This document shows positions 17,362-24,765 of a stretch of DNA of 64,000 bases, piece after piece. Numbering within the stretch: the first letter of the stretch is position 1; the number at the start of each line of letters is the position of its first letter. The stretch lies in contig NZ_MAXF01000052.1 of the NCBI RefSeq assembly GCF_001704635.1, positions 48,728 to 112,727 on the forward strand. Reading direction: 5' to 3'. The DNA is from Streptomyces sparsogenes (GTDB lineage: Bacteria > Actinomycetota > Actinomycetes > Streptomycetales > Streptomycetaceae). Below the pieces are notes generated by a model. That model made no database searches. It saw only the letters and a program-made list of their open reading frames with translations, and had not been told where the DNA came from. A program made the position numbers and the translations under genes.

Positions 17362-18774
17362 TCAGCCCGTCCGCGACGCGGCCTCCAGGATCTCGGCCCT
17401 GCGCCGGACGGCCTCCAGGGCGCCGGGCCTGCGGCCGGGCACCCGTCCGCGCAGCGATATCAGGAACGGGGCCAGGGCCTGGGCCCTGGCCGGGTCCTGG
17501 ACGTACTGCCACTGGTGGTGCGCCCGGTCCACGGCCCCCTCGACGTCCGGGTCGTCGGCGGCCTCGCCATTGCCCAGCCGGGCGTCGGCCACCGCCATCC
17601 ACAGCTCGCAGGCGCGGGCGGGGTCGCCGGCGAGGCGCGCCAGGTCGGCGCGCACCTCCATCCAGTGGATGGCCTCGCCGGAGTGCGGGCCGGCCGACCG
17701 GAGGGCCTCCTGCTCCCAGGCCGCGGCCATGGAGGCGGCCTCGCTGTGCCGCCCGGCGTGCGCGGCCTCGAAGATCGCGGCGTGCGGATCGGGTACGGCC
17801 CCGGGCGGCGGGGCCTGCTCCGCCGCGGCGGGCGACGACGGGGGCGGGAGCGCGGCCACGGGGGCCGGCGCCTGCTGCGGGCGGGGCGGCGGGACGGCCC
17901 ACTCCGCCTCGGCCCCACCGTCCGCGACGTGCGTCACAGCGCCGGCGCCCTCCGCGACGCGCGTCACCGCGCCCTCCGCGACGCGCTTCGCAGGGTCCTC
18001 CGCAACGCGCGTCACTCCGCCGCCCGGCTCGGGCGGCGCGGGCTGGGGCGGGGCGCCCGCGAGGGGGGCCGCCGGGGCCTCGACCGCGACGGCGGACCCG
18101 TCGAACAGCAGCTCCGCACCGCCGCCGAGACCTGCTTCGGCGACGGCCCGCTCGTGCAGTAGCGCGAACGGCGCCTCCTGGGCCGTGCCTCTCAGGACCG
18201 CGGCGAACGCCCGGCTGTAGAGCGGCTCCGCGGTCCGCCGCTTGGGCGGCGCGGGCGCGAGGGAGCCGTAGAGGGTGAGCCCGGCCGCCAACAGCCGCCC
18301 GGCCAGGAGGGGGTCGGACAGCCCCGGCCACGCCGTCTCGTCCGCCACCAGATCGACGAGCACCGTGGTGCTGCCCGCCGGCCGCCTCGCCAGTTCGGCC
18401 GCCAGCCAGTGCCAGGGCAGCGCGGTGTAGCGAGCGGTCCTCGGCGTCGTACGGGCCAGCGCGAAGTGGGGCAGCCGCTGCTTGGTGTCCACGGTCAGCT
18501 GACCCGCCAGGTAGATCAGCACCGGCCCCTCGTGGGCCGCCGCGGTCCGCAGGTGCGTCAGCACCGTCTGCGGATCGGCCGGATCCACCAGCTGTACGAC
18601 GCTCGCCCCGCCCGCGGTCCCCAGCAGCGCGGCGGGTGGCACTGCCGCGAGCTGGTGCAGCGCCCCGGCCGCGTCCATGAGCCGCTGTCTGCCACCCGGG
18701 GCGGCGGCGACGAGCAGGGCGTAACCGGCCCCACCCGTCGCTCCAGCGCCCGTGTCCCCCCTGTCGTTCACCAT
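17362..18774 (-). CDS. Caspase-fold-like pseudoenzyme with C-terminal helical repeats
   Basis: A 470-residue protein of unknown function. Residues about 15-220 follow the strand order of caspase-like (C14) domains: GPVLIYLAGQ, LPHFALARTT, YTALPWHWLAAELAR, TTVLVDLVADE. The catalytic His of the usual YSGHG is Gln (Q92) and the Cys of the usual LDxCxS is Val (V143), so it should not be a protease. A Pro/Ala linker with a repeated TRVAEG motif leads to a helical, TPR-like region (about 340-460). The fold reading is from motif order only. Start could also be 18801. Confidence 0.6.
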   Translation of the reverse strand: MVNDRGDTGAGATGGAGYALLVAAAPGGRQRLMDAAGALHQLAAVPPAALLGTAGGASVVQLVDPADPQTVLTHLRTAAAHEGPVLIYLAGQLTVDTKQRLPHFALARTTPRTARYTALPWHWLAAELARRPAGSTTVLVDLVADETAWPGLSDPLLAGRLLAAGLTLYGSLAPAPPKRRTAEPLYSRAFAAVLRGTAQEAPFALLHERAVAEAGLGGGAELLFDGSAVAVEAPAAPLAGAPPQPAPPEPGGGVTRVAEDPAKRVAEGAVTRVAEGAGAVTHVADGGAEAEWAVPPPRPQQAPAPVAALPPPSSPAAAEQAPPPGAVPDPHAAIFEAAHAGRHSEAASMAAAWEQEALRSAGPHSGEAIHWMEVRADLARLAGDPARACELWMAVADARLGNGEAADDPDVEGAVDRAHHQWQYVQDPARAQALAPFLISLRGRVPGRRPGALEAVRRRAEILEAASRTG

Positions 18775-18851
18775 GTAAGCACCGTATCCGGATCCGCCCA
18801 TGGCGGGTGATGGTGTGGCTCACGCGCCTTTCGGGCGTGTCCGGACTCCGG

Positions 18852-19736
18852 TCAGCGGCTGAGGCCCTTGTAACGGCCCACGGCCAGCGGGAAGAAGACC
18901 GCGAGGAGCGCCAGCGGCCAGCAGACGGCGAGCAGTCGGGCGTGGGCCGCGGGCCAGGAACCGCCGTTCTGACCAGGGCTTCCGAACAGCTCGCGGACCG
19001 CGGTGGCCGTCGCCGACATCGGGTTCCAGTCCGCGATCGCGCCGAGCCAGCCCGGCATGGACTCGGGCGCGGCGAAGACGTTCGACAGGAAGCCCACCGG
19101 CCAGATCAGGACCTGTACCGCCTGCACCAGCTCGGGGCGGCCCGCCACCATGGCGAGGTGGATGCCGAGCCACAGCATGGCGAAGCGCAGCAGGAGCAGC
19201 AGCCCGACCGCGGCCGACGCGTCGGCGAGGCCGCCGTGCCAGCGCCAGCCCATCGCGAGGCCCGTCCCGAGGAGGACCAGCAGGCCCAGCGCCGACTGCA
19301 GCATGTCCAGGGCGCTGCGCCCGACCAGCACGGCCGAGGGGGCGATGGGCATGGACCGGAAGCGGTCGATGACGCCCTTGTTGAGGTCCTGGGTCACGGC
19401 GATCATCGTGGACTCCAGGCCGAAGGCCATGGTGAGGGCGAGCATGCCGGGGACCAGATACTCCTTGTAGTCGCCGCCGCCCGGCACGGTCATGCCGCCG
19501 CCGAGGAAGTAGGCGAACATCAGCAGCACCATCACCGGGAAGATCAGGCCGACGACCAGCTGGGCGGGCTGCCGCGCCCAGTGGGCGAGGCCCCGCCTGG
19601 TCATGGTCCACGCGTCGGTCAGGGCCCGCCCGAGCCGGCCGCCCCGGCCGGCCGCGGGGGAGGTCGGAGGGTGGGGCCCGGGGTGGGCCCCGGGGTGGGG
19701 CCCGAGGTGTGTCGGGGGGTGCGTCGCGGTGGTCAT
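18852..19736 (-). CDS. ABC-2 type transporter permease (DrrB-like)
   Basis: A 294-residue membrane subunit with six hydrophobic segments ([21 protein letters not shown] through [19 protein letters not shown]) and the ABC-2 signature region with [21 protein letters not shown] His/Pro/Gly-rich cytoplasmic stretch of about 30 residues, from a short repeat, precedes the first helix. The ATG overlaps the stop of the ATPase gene (ATGA), so the two are coupled and form one exporter, typically for drugs or lipophilic molecules. Substrate not predictable. Confidence 0.92.
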   Translation of the reverse strand: MTTATHPPTHLGPHPGAHPGPHPPTSPAAGRGGRLGRALTDAWTMTRRGLAHWARQPAQLVVGLIFPVMVLLMFAYFLGGGMTVPGGGDYKEYLVPGMLALTMAFGLESTMIAVTQDLNKGVIDRFRSMPIAPSAVLVGRSALDMLQSALGLLVLLGTGLAMGWRWHGGLADASAAVGLLLLLRFAMLWLGIHLAMVAGRPELVQAVQVLIWPVGFLSNVFAAPESMPGWLGAIADWNPMSATATAVRELFGSPGQNGGSWPAAHARLLAVCWPLALLAVFFPLAVGRYKGLSR

Positions 19737-20893
19737 GCGGCCGCCTCCTGCTGCTCGTCCTCGCTGTCGGTCTGCTTGTCCTCGCTGCCGGTGGCGCGCT
19801 TCCCGGTGAGGTGCAGAAAGACCTCGTCGAGGGTGGGGCGGCGCAGCGCGATGTCCTCCGCCTCGATCCGCGCCGCCTCCAGGGCCCGTACGGTCTCGGT
19901 GAGCGCGCCCACGCGGTCGGCGACCGGCGCGCTGATCCGCCGGCTGTCGGGGTCGGTCTCGACGGCCTCGGCCCGGACGCGGGCCGAGGCGGCGATCAGC
20001 GGGACGGCGGCGTCCAGTTGAGCGGTGTGGCGCACCACCACCTCGATCCGGTCCCCGCCGAGCCGGGCCTTGAGCTCGTCCGCCGTGCCCTCCGCGATCA
20101 CCCGCCCGCCGTCGATCACGGAGACGCGGTCCGCGAGCTGGTCGGCCTCCTCCAGGTACTGGGTGGTGAGCAGCACCGTGGTGCCGCCGCCGACCAGCGA
20201 CCGGACCGCCGTCCACACCTCGGCGCGGCCGCGCGGGTCGAGCCCGGTGGTCGGCTCGTCCAGGAACAGCACGCGCGGCCGGGTGATCAGGCCGGCCGCC
20301 AGATCGAGCCTGCGCCGCATGCCCCCGCTGTACTGGCTGACCGGTTTGCGGCCGGTGTCGGCGAGGTGGAACTGCTCCAGAAGCTCGTCCGCGCGACGCG
20401 CGGCCCCCCGGGCTCCCAGGTGGTAGAGGCGGCCGAACATCTCCAGGTTCTGCCGTCCGCTCAGCCCCTCGTCCAGGGCGGCGTGCTGGCCGAGCAGCCC
20501 GATGCGGTAACGGACCTCGTCGGGGTGGCGCAGCACGTCGTATCCGGCGACCTCCGCGCGCCCTCCGTCATGCCGCAGCAGCGTGGACAGGATCCGTACG
20601 GAGGTGGTCTTGCCGGCGCCATTGGGCCCCAGCAGGGCGTGGACCGTGCCGTACGGGACGGTCAGGTCGAGCCCGGCGAGGGCCCATTGGCCGCGATACG
20701 CCTTCCGCAGTCCCTCGACGACGATGGCGGGTTCGCTGTGGGTGTCGCTGCCTGTGTGGGTGTGGCTGTCGCTGTGGGCTGTCGCTGTGGGTGTGGCTGT
20801 CGCTGTGGGTGTCCCTGCCGCTGTGAGTGTCGCTGTCGGCCAAGGTCTTCTCCTCTCCCCTTCGAGAAGGCGAGCAGTAAGGCGAGTAGTCAA
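19733..20893 (-). CDS. ABC transporter ATPase (DrrA-like), start uncertain
   Basis: Nucleotide-binding subunit of the exporter. Walker [15 protein letters not shown], the Q-loop [10 protein letters not shown], signature [15 protein letters not shown], Walker [13 protein letters not shown] and a DrrA-type C-terminal domain are intact. The start is a problem. The frame is open from a TTG at 20893, but that codon lies in an operator and has no SD. The only good SD (AGGAG, 20850-20854) serves a TTG at 20843 that is out of this frame. A His/Ser/Asp/Thr-rich repeat lies between them. See the separate entry for the repeat. Confidence 0.85.
   Translation of the reverse strand: MTTRLTARLLEGERRRPWPTATLTAAGTPTATATPTATAHSDSHTHTGSDTHSEPAIVVEGLRKAYRGQWALAGLDLTVPYGTVHALLGPNGAGKTTSVRILSTLLRHDGGRAEVAGYDVLRHPDEVRYRIGLLGQHAALDEGLSGRQNLEMFGRLYHLGARGAARRADELLEQFHLADTGRKPVSQYSGGMRRRLDLAAGLITRPRVLFLDEPTTGLDPRGRAEVWTAVRSLVGGGTTVLLTTQYLEEADQLADRVSVIDGGRVIAEGTADELKARLGGDRIEVVVRHTAQLDAAVPLIAASARVRAEAVETDPDSRRISAPVADRVGALTETVRALEAARIEAEDIALRRPTLDEVFLHLTGKRATGSEDKQTDSEDEQQEAAA
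20738..20854 (-). repeat. Tandem repeat leader with apparent 5-bp deletion
   Basis: From SD AGGAG and TTG at 20843 the encoded leader reads [19 protein letters not shown] and then leaves the ATPase frame. The DNA is built of 18-bp units GACAGCCACACCCACAGC; one middle unit is only 13 bp long (lacking five bases). Restoring five bases would give a continuous (DSHTHS)n leader joined in frame to the ATPase ([15 protein letters not shown]). So this is a frameshifted or phase-variable start, or a sequencing slip. Confidence 0.6.
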
Positions 20894-20953
20894 ATTTGAT
20901 TACTCGGAGCGGGCAAAGTACTTCCCGAGGCGCGCATTAGTCAAACTTGATTA
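20884..20953 (-). promoter_or_regulatory. Exporter promoter with twin PadR-type operators
   Basis: Two copies of TAGTCAA-N2-TTGATTA lie at 20887-20902 (inside a 22-bp near-palindrome 20884-20905) and 20938-20953, their centres 51 bp apart, about five helical turns. A promoter fits between: -35 TTGACT (20944-20939, inside the upstream site), 18-bp spacer, -10 TACTTT (20920-20915). The second site covers the transcript start. The PadR gene next door is the likely repressor. Confidence 0.65.
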
Positions 20954-21007
20954 GATACGCCAGGCCAATGTCACAGGCCAATGTCATCGGTCGCTTCCCT
21001 CGACTGG

Positions 21008-21682
21008 TCAGTCGCCGCGCGGGCCGACGTCCCCGCCATCTGCGCTGTCCGCGCTGTCCCTGCTTTCCGCGCTGCCCATGCTGTCCGCGCTGTCCATCAG
21101 CACGTCCACCGAGCGCTTCCCCTCGCCCGCCATCACATACGCCCCGCCCTCGAGCCGCTCGATCAGCCCGCGCGTCCACTCCACGCCGCTGTCGGCCGAG
21201 TGCACCCAGAACCGCATGATCTCCCCGATGTGACCCCAGGCGTCGGGCGTCTCCTGCGGCGCCACCCAGTGCTGGGTGACCTCGGCCCGCCACTTCTCCA
21301 GCGCCGCCACCCGCTCCTTCAGCAGGGAGATCGCCTCGGCACGCGGAAGGTCCACCAGGAAGCCGACCCCGGCCGTCAGCTCGTCGATCTTCTGATCATG
21401 GCGCACCAACGAGTCGCGCAGCAGCCGGAAGTACTCTTCCTCCCCCCTGTCGGTCAGCTCGTACTCGGTGCGCGGCGGGCCGCCCACCGTGCTCGGCGCG
21501 ATGTCATGGGCGAGCAACAGCCCCTGCTTGGCCATCTGTTTGAGCGCGTGGTAGATCGATCCGGGCTTCGCGTTGGACCACTCATGGGCGCCCCAGAACT
21601 CCAGGTCGTTGCGCACCTGATAGCCGTGGGCCCGCCCGTGCTGGCGCACCGCGCCCAGCACGAGCAGCCGGATCGCTGACAT
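21008..21682 (-). CDS. PadR family transcriptional regulator
   Basis: A 224-residue repressor. The N-terminal winged helix is typical (AIRLLVLGAVRQHGRAHGYQVRNDLEFWG, GSIYHALKQMAKQGLLL, YELTDRGEEEYFRLLRD), followed by a long-helix dimerisation domain (about 100-180). The last 30 residues are a low-complexity DSAD/S-rich tail from a short DNA repeat. It lies directly upstream of the drrAB-like genes on the same strand, with twin palindromes between, so it probably represses the exporter until ligand binds. Confidence 0.9.
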   Translation of the reverse strand: MSAIRLLVLGAVRQHGRAHGYQVRNDLEFWGAHEWSNAKPGSIYHALKQMAKQGLLLAHDIAPSTVGGPPRTEYELTDRGEEEYFRLLRDSLVRHDQKIDELTAGVGFLVDLPRAEAISLLKERVAALEKWRAEVTQHWVAPQETPDAWGHIGEIMRFWVHSADSGVEWTRGLIERLEGGAYVMAGEGKRSVDVLMDSADSMGSAESRDSADSADGGDVGPRGD

Positions 21683-21867
21683 CGCCCGCCTTCTCTCCCT
21701 CCCGGCCCCTTACGGACCGCCGCTGTCCAGGCTAGACGGCGCTGCCCCCACCGCCCCCCGGGCCCGGGCCTCTCCCTGGCCCGGTCTCTTCCCGGCCCGG
21801 TCTCTCCTGGGCCAGTCTCTTCCTGGCCCGGTCTCTTCCCGGGCCCAGCCTGATCCACGAGACACCC

Positions 21868-22527
21868 CTAGGCTCGGAGGAACGCCAGGACCGCGAGGAC
21901 GCGGCGGTGGGTGTCCTCGCCGGGGGGCAGGTCGAGCTTGCCCAGGATGTTGCCGATGTGCTTGCCCACCGCCGCCTCGGAGACGACCAGCTCGCGGGCG
22001 ATCGCCGCGTTCGACTTGCCCTCGGCCACCAGCGCCAGCACCTCCCGCTCCCGCGAGGTGAGCCGCTCCAGCGGGTCGCGCCGACGGCGGAACAACTGGC
22101 GCACCACCTCCGGATCGACGACCGTGCCACCGTCCGCCACCCGGCACAGCGCGTCCATGAACTCCTCGACCTGCCCCACCCGGTCCTTGAGCAGATAGCC
22201 CACCGCCGTGCCGTCCCCGGAGTCCAGCAGCTCGGTCGCGTATGTGCGCTGGACATACTGGCTCAGCACCAGGACCGGCAGCCCCGGCCGCTCCTTGCGC
22301 AGGGCGACCGCCGCCCGCAGCCCCTCGTCGCTCTGCCCCGGCGGCATCCGCACATCGGTGACCACGAGGTCCGGGGAGCATGAGCCGACCGCCGCCCGCA
22401 GCGCGGGCGCGTCACCGACGGCCGCGGCGACCTCGTGCCCGAACCGCTCCAGCAGCCCCACCAGGCCCTCACGCAGCAGCACACTGTCCTCTGCCAGGAC
22501 TAGCCGAAGACTTCGACCGGCTCGCAC
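21868..22527 (-). CDS. LuxR-family (NarL-type) response regulator
   Basis: A 219-residue two-domain regulator. Receiver: acidic pair in [14 protein letters not shown], phosphoacceptor in [11 protein letters not shown], switch Lys in YLLKDRVG. Output: [40 protein letters not shown], a LuxR helix-turn-helix. The GTG at 22527 has GGAG five bases upstream and lies inside the 3' end of the kinase gene (28-base overlap), so the pair is co-translated. The divergent ABC transporter is the probable target, in the style of antibiotic-sensing VanRS/BceRS modules. Confidence 0.93.
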   Translation of the reverse strand: MRAGRSLRLVLAEDSVLLREGLVGLLERFGHEVAAAVGDAPALRAAVGSCSPDLVVTDVRMPPGQSDEGLRAAVALRKERPGLPVLVLSQYVQRTYATELLDSGDGTAVGYLLKDRVGQVEEFMDALCRVADGGTVVDPEVVRQLFRRRRDPLERLTSREREVLALVAEGKSNAAIARELVVSEAAVGKHIGNILGKLDLPPGEDTHRRVLAVLAFLRA

Positions 22528-23867
22528 GGTATCTCCACGCCCAGAATCGTCGGCCCGCCAGGCGGGCTGGAAAGCGTCAGTGTGCCATTGAGCGCGGCCA
22601 CCCGGTCGGACAGTCCGGTCAGCCCGCTGCCCCCGGGCCGCGACCCGCCGACCCCGGGCCGGCCGTCCGCATCCCCGCCCCAGCGACCGCTCCCGCCACC
22701 GTCCGAGCCTCCTCGCCGGAGCACCGCGCCGCCCACTCCGTCGTCCACGACGGACACGAACAGCGCGCCGTCCCGCACCTCGGCCCCGACCTCGGCCAGC
22801 GCGGCACCGCTGTGCTTGGCGACATTGGCCAGCGCCTCGCAGACCACGAAGTACGCGGCCTTCTCGACCGGTTCGGGCAGCCGACCGAGCCCTGAGGCAT
22901 TCACCAGAACGGGCACCGGCGAACGGTCCGCGGCGTCCTCCAGCGCCGCCTCCAAGCCCCGGTCGGCCAGCACTTGGGGGTGTATTCCGTGAATCAGCTC
23001 CCTCAGCTCGGCCAGCACCTTGCCCGCCTCGTCGTGCGCCTTGGCCAGCTGGTCGGCCAGCGGTCCCGGCGGGGCGTCCAGCCGCGCCAGGCCCAGCGTC
23101 ATGGTGAGCGCCACCAGCCGCTGCTGGGCGCCGTCGTGCAGATCCCGCTCTATGCGCCGACGCTCCGCCTCGAAGGCGTGCACCAACCGGGCCCGCGACC
23201 GGGACACCTCCCCGAGCTCCTCGCGCAACGCGTCGTCGGGACCCACGAGCAGCAGACGGGCGAAGGCGGCGCGCAGGCCGGCGAAGGTGCCCACGCAGTA
23301 GAGGGCCACCGGGAGCAGCATGGCCCCGCCGAGGGCCCACCCTGCCGCCTCCGGATAGGAGGTGACGGACCAGTACTTGAGCACCTGGGCTTGGCCGCCG
23401 CCGTCCAGGGCCAGCAGCACCGGGGTGGCCAGCATCGCCAGGGGCGCCCCCAGCCCGCCCAGCAGGGCCAGCCCGTCCGCCATCCACAGGCCGAACGCGA
23501 ACAGCACCGTGTACGCCAGCTCGTACCAGGTCGCCCGCTCCTGATACCGCACGCGCGCCCACGCGAGGAAACCCGGCTCGTCCGGTGTGCGGTGCGGGCT
23601 GCGGGCCGGGCTGTTGTCGACCAGCCGCAGCCGGCGGCGCTCGATCGCGCCGACCGGCACCCCGGCCAGCCCCAGCGCCGCCAGCAGGGCCAGCCCGACC
23701 ACGAGAATCGTCAGCACCCCGCCGGCCAGCGCGAAGACGACGATGCCCAGCAGCGCCACCAGCCCGACGGGTGCGCTGCTCAGCAGATACAGCACCGCGC
23801 GCCAGGGCCAGGCGGAACGCAGATATCCGGACTCGTACAGCGCCTGCCGGAGATTTTGTGGGGACAT
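22500..23867 (-). CDS. Membrane histidine kinase (HisKA_3, NarL partner)
   Basis: A 455-residue sensor kinase. Two paired membrane segments near residues 22-65, then two more near 115-150 and 180-205 flank short loops; there is no large extracellular domain, as in membrane-stress or drug sensors. HisKA_3 phosphorylation motif [26 protein letters not shown]-box [10 protein letters not shown]-box VVDDGVGG and [15 protein letters not shown] Gly/Arg-rich insertion lies between the G-boxes. The ATG at 23867 (MSPQNLRQ) is preferred to upstream starts that would add a charged stretch. Confidence 0.92.
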   Translation of the reverse strand: MSPQNLRQALYESGYLRSAWPWRAVLYLLSSAPVGLVALLGIVVFALAGGVLTILVVGLALLAALGLAGVPVGAIERRRLRLVDNSPARSPHRTPDEPGFLAWARVRYQERATWYELAYTVLFAFGLWMADGLALLGGLGAPLAMLATPVLLALDGGGQAQVLKYWSVTSYPEAAGWALGGAMLLPVALYCVGTFAGLRAAFARLLLVGPDDALREELGEVSRSRARLVHAFEAERRRIERDLHDGAQQRLVALTMTLGLARLDAPPGPLADQLAKAHDEAGKVLAELRELIHGIHPQVLADRGLEAALEDAADRSPVPVLVNASGLGRLPEPVEKAAYFVVCEALANVAKHSGAALAEVGAEVRDGALFVSVVDDGVGGAVLRRGGSDGGGSGRWGGDADGRPGVGGSRPGGSGLTGLSDRVAALNGTLTLSSPPGGPTILGVEIPCEPVEVFG

Positions 23868-23923
23868 GCGAGAACGGTACGGTCCGGCAACACCCCGCCA
23901 CAGTCGGTCCAGTAGGCGTCTTG

Positions 23924-23945
23924 GGGGTATGGCTGGCCATACCCC
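23924..23945. promoter_or_regulatory. 22-bp perfect palindrome in divergent promoter
   Basis: GGGGTATGGC-TG-GCCATACCCC, 10-bp perfect arms with a 2-bp centre, lies between the kinase start (23867) and the divergent ABC transporter start (24001). Dyads of this length suit a dimeric response regulator, so it is the likely operator for both directions. Confidence 0.6.
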
Positions 23946-24000
23946 GGAACTATGCCCAGTGGTCGTGAAGCGGCGGGCCGGAGCCGGTTGTCTGGACGGC

Positions 24001-24765
24001 ATGACACGAACTGACCTGGGCCCGGCCGCCGTCCGGCTCCGGCGGGTGACCCGCCACTACGACTCCGGCTTCGGCTCCGGCTCCGGCGGGGTGACGGCGC
24101 TCGACGACGTGAGCCTCTCCTTTCCCGCGGGCAGCTTCACCGCCGTCATGGGCCCCTCCGGCTCCGGCAAGTCCACGCTCCTGCAGTGTGCGGCGGCCCT
24201 GGACCGGCCCACCTCGGGCTCGGTCTCGATCGGCGGCACCCCGTTGGAGGGGCTGAGCCAGACCCGGCTGACGCGCCTGCGCCGCGAGCGGATCGGCTTC
24301 GTCTTCCAGTCCTTCAACCTGCTGCCGTCGCTGACCGCCGCGCAGAATGTGGCGCTGCCGCTGCGGCTGGCCGGCCGGGCCCCCGCGCGCGCGGAGATAC
24401 GGCAGGCGCTGGGCCGGGTCGGGCTGGCGGAGCGGGCCGGCCACCGGCCCGGCGAGCTGTCCGGCGGCCAGCAGCAGCGCGTGGCGCTCGCCCGCGCCCT
24501 GATCACCAGGCCCCAGGTGCTCTTCGGGGACGAGCCGACCGGCGCCCTGGACTCCGCCACCAGCCGCGATGTCCTGCGGCTGCTGCGGGAGCTGGTCGAC
24601 GTCGAGGGGCAGACCGTCGTCATGGTCACCCACGACCCGGTCGCCGCCTCGTACGCGGACCGGGTGGTCTTCCTGGTCGACGGGCGGGTGAGCGGAGAGC
24701 TCCAGGAGCCGACCGCCGAGCAGGTGTCCGCCCGGATGACCCGGCTGGAGACGGTCCCGTGCTGA
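24001..24765 (+). CDS. ABC transporter ATPase (MacB/LolD type)
   Basis: A 254-residue ATPase. Walker A GPSGSGKSTLLQCAAALDRPTSG, the MacB-type Q-loop FVFQSFNLLPSLTAAQNVALPLRL, signature LSGGQQQRVALARAL, Walker B VLFGDEPTGALD, H-loop VMVTHDP. A Gly/Ser-rich insertion (GFGSGSGG) lies near residue 22. The ATG lacks an SD, so the mRNA may be leaderless. It overlaps the permease start, and the divergent two-component pair suggests induction by membrane-active compounds. Confidence 0.94.
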   Translation: MTRTDLGPAAVRLRRVTRHYDSGFGSGSGGVTALDDVSLSFPAGSFTAVMGPSGSGKSTLLQCAAALDRPTSGSVSIGGTPLEGLSQTRLTRLRRERIGFVFQSFNLLPSLTAAQNVALPLRLAGRAPARAEIRQALGRVGLAERAGHRPGELSGGQQQRVALARALITRPQVLFGDEPTGALDSATSRDVLRLLRELVDVEGQTVVMVTHDPVAASYADRVVFLVDGRVSGELQEPTAEQVSARMTRLETVPC

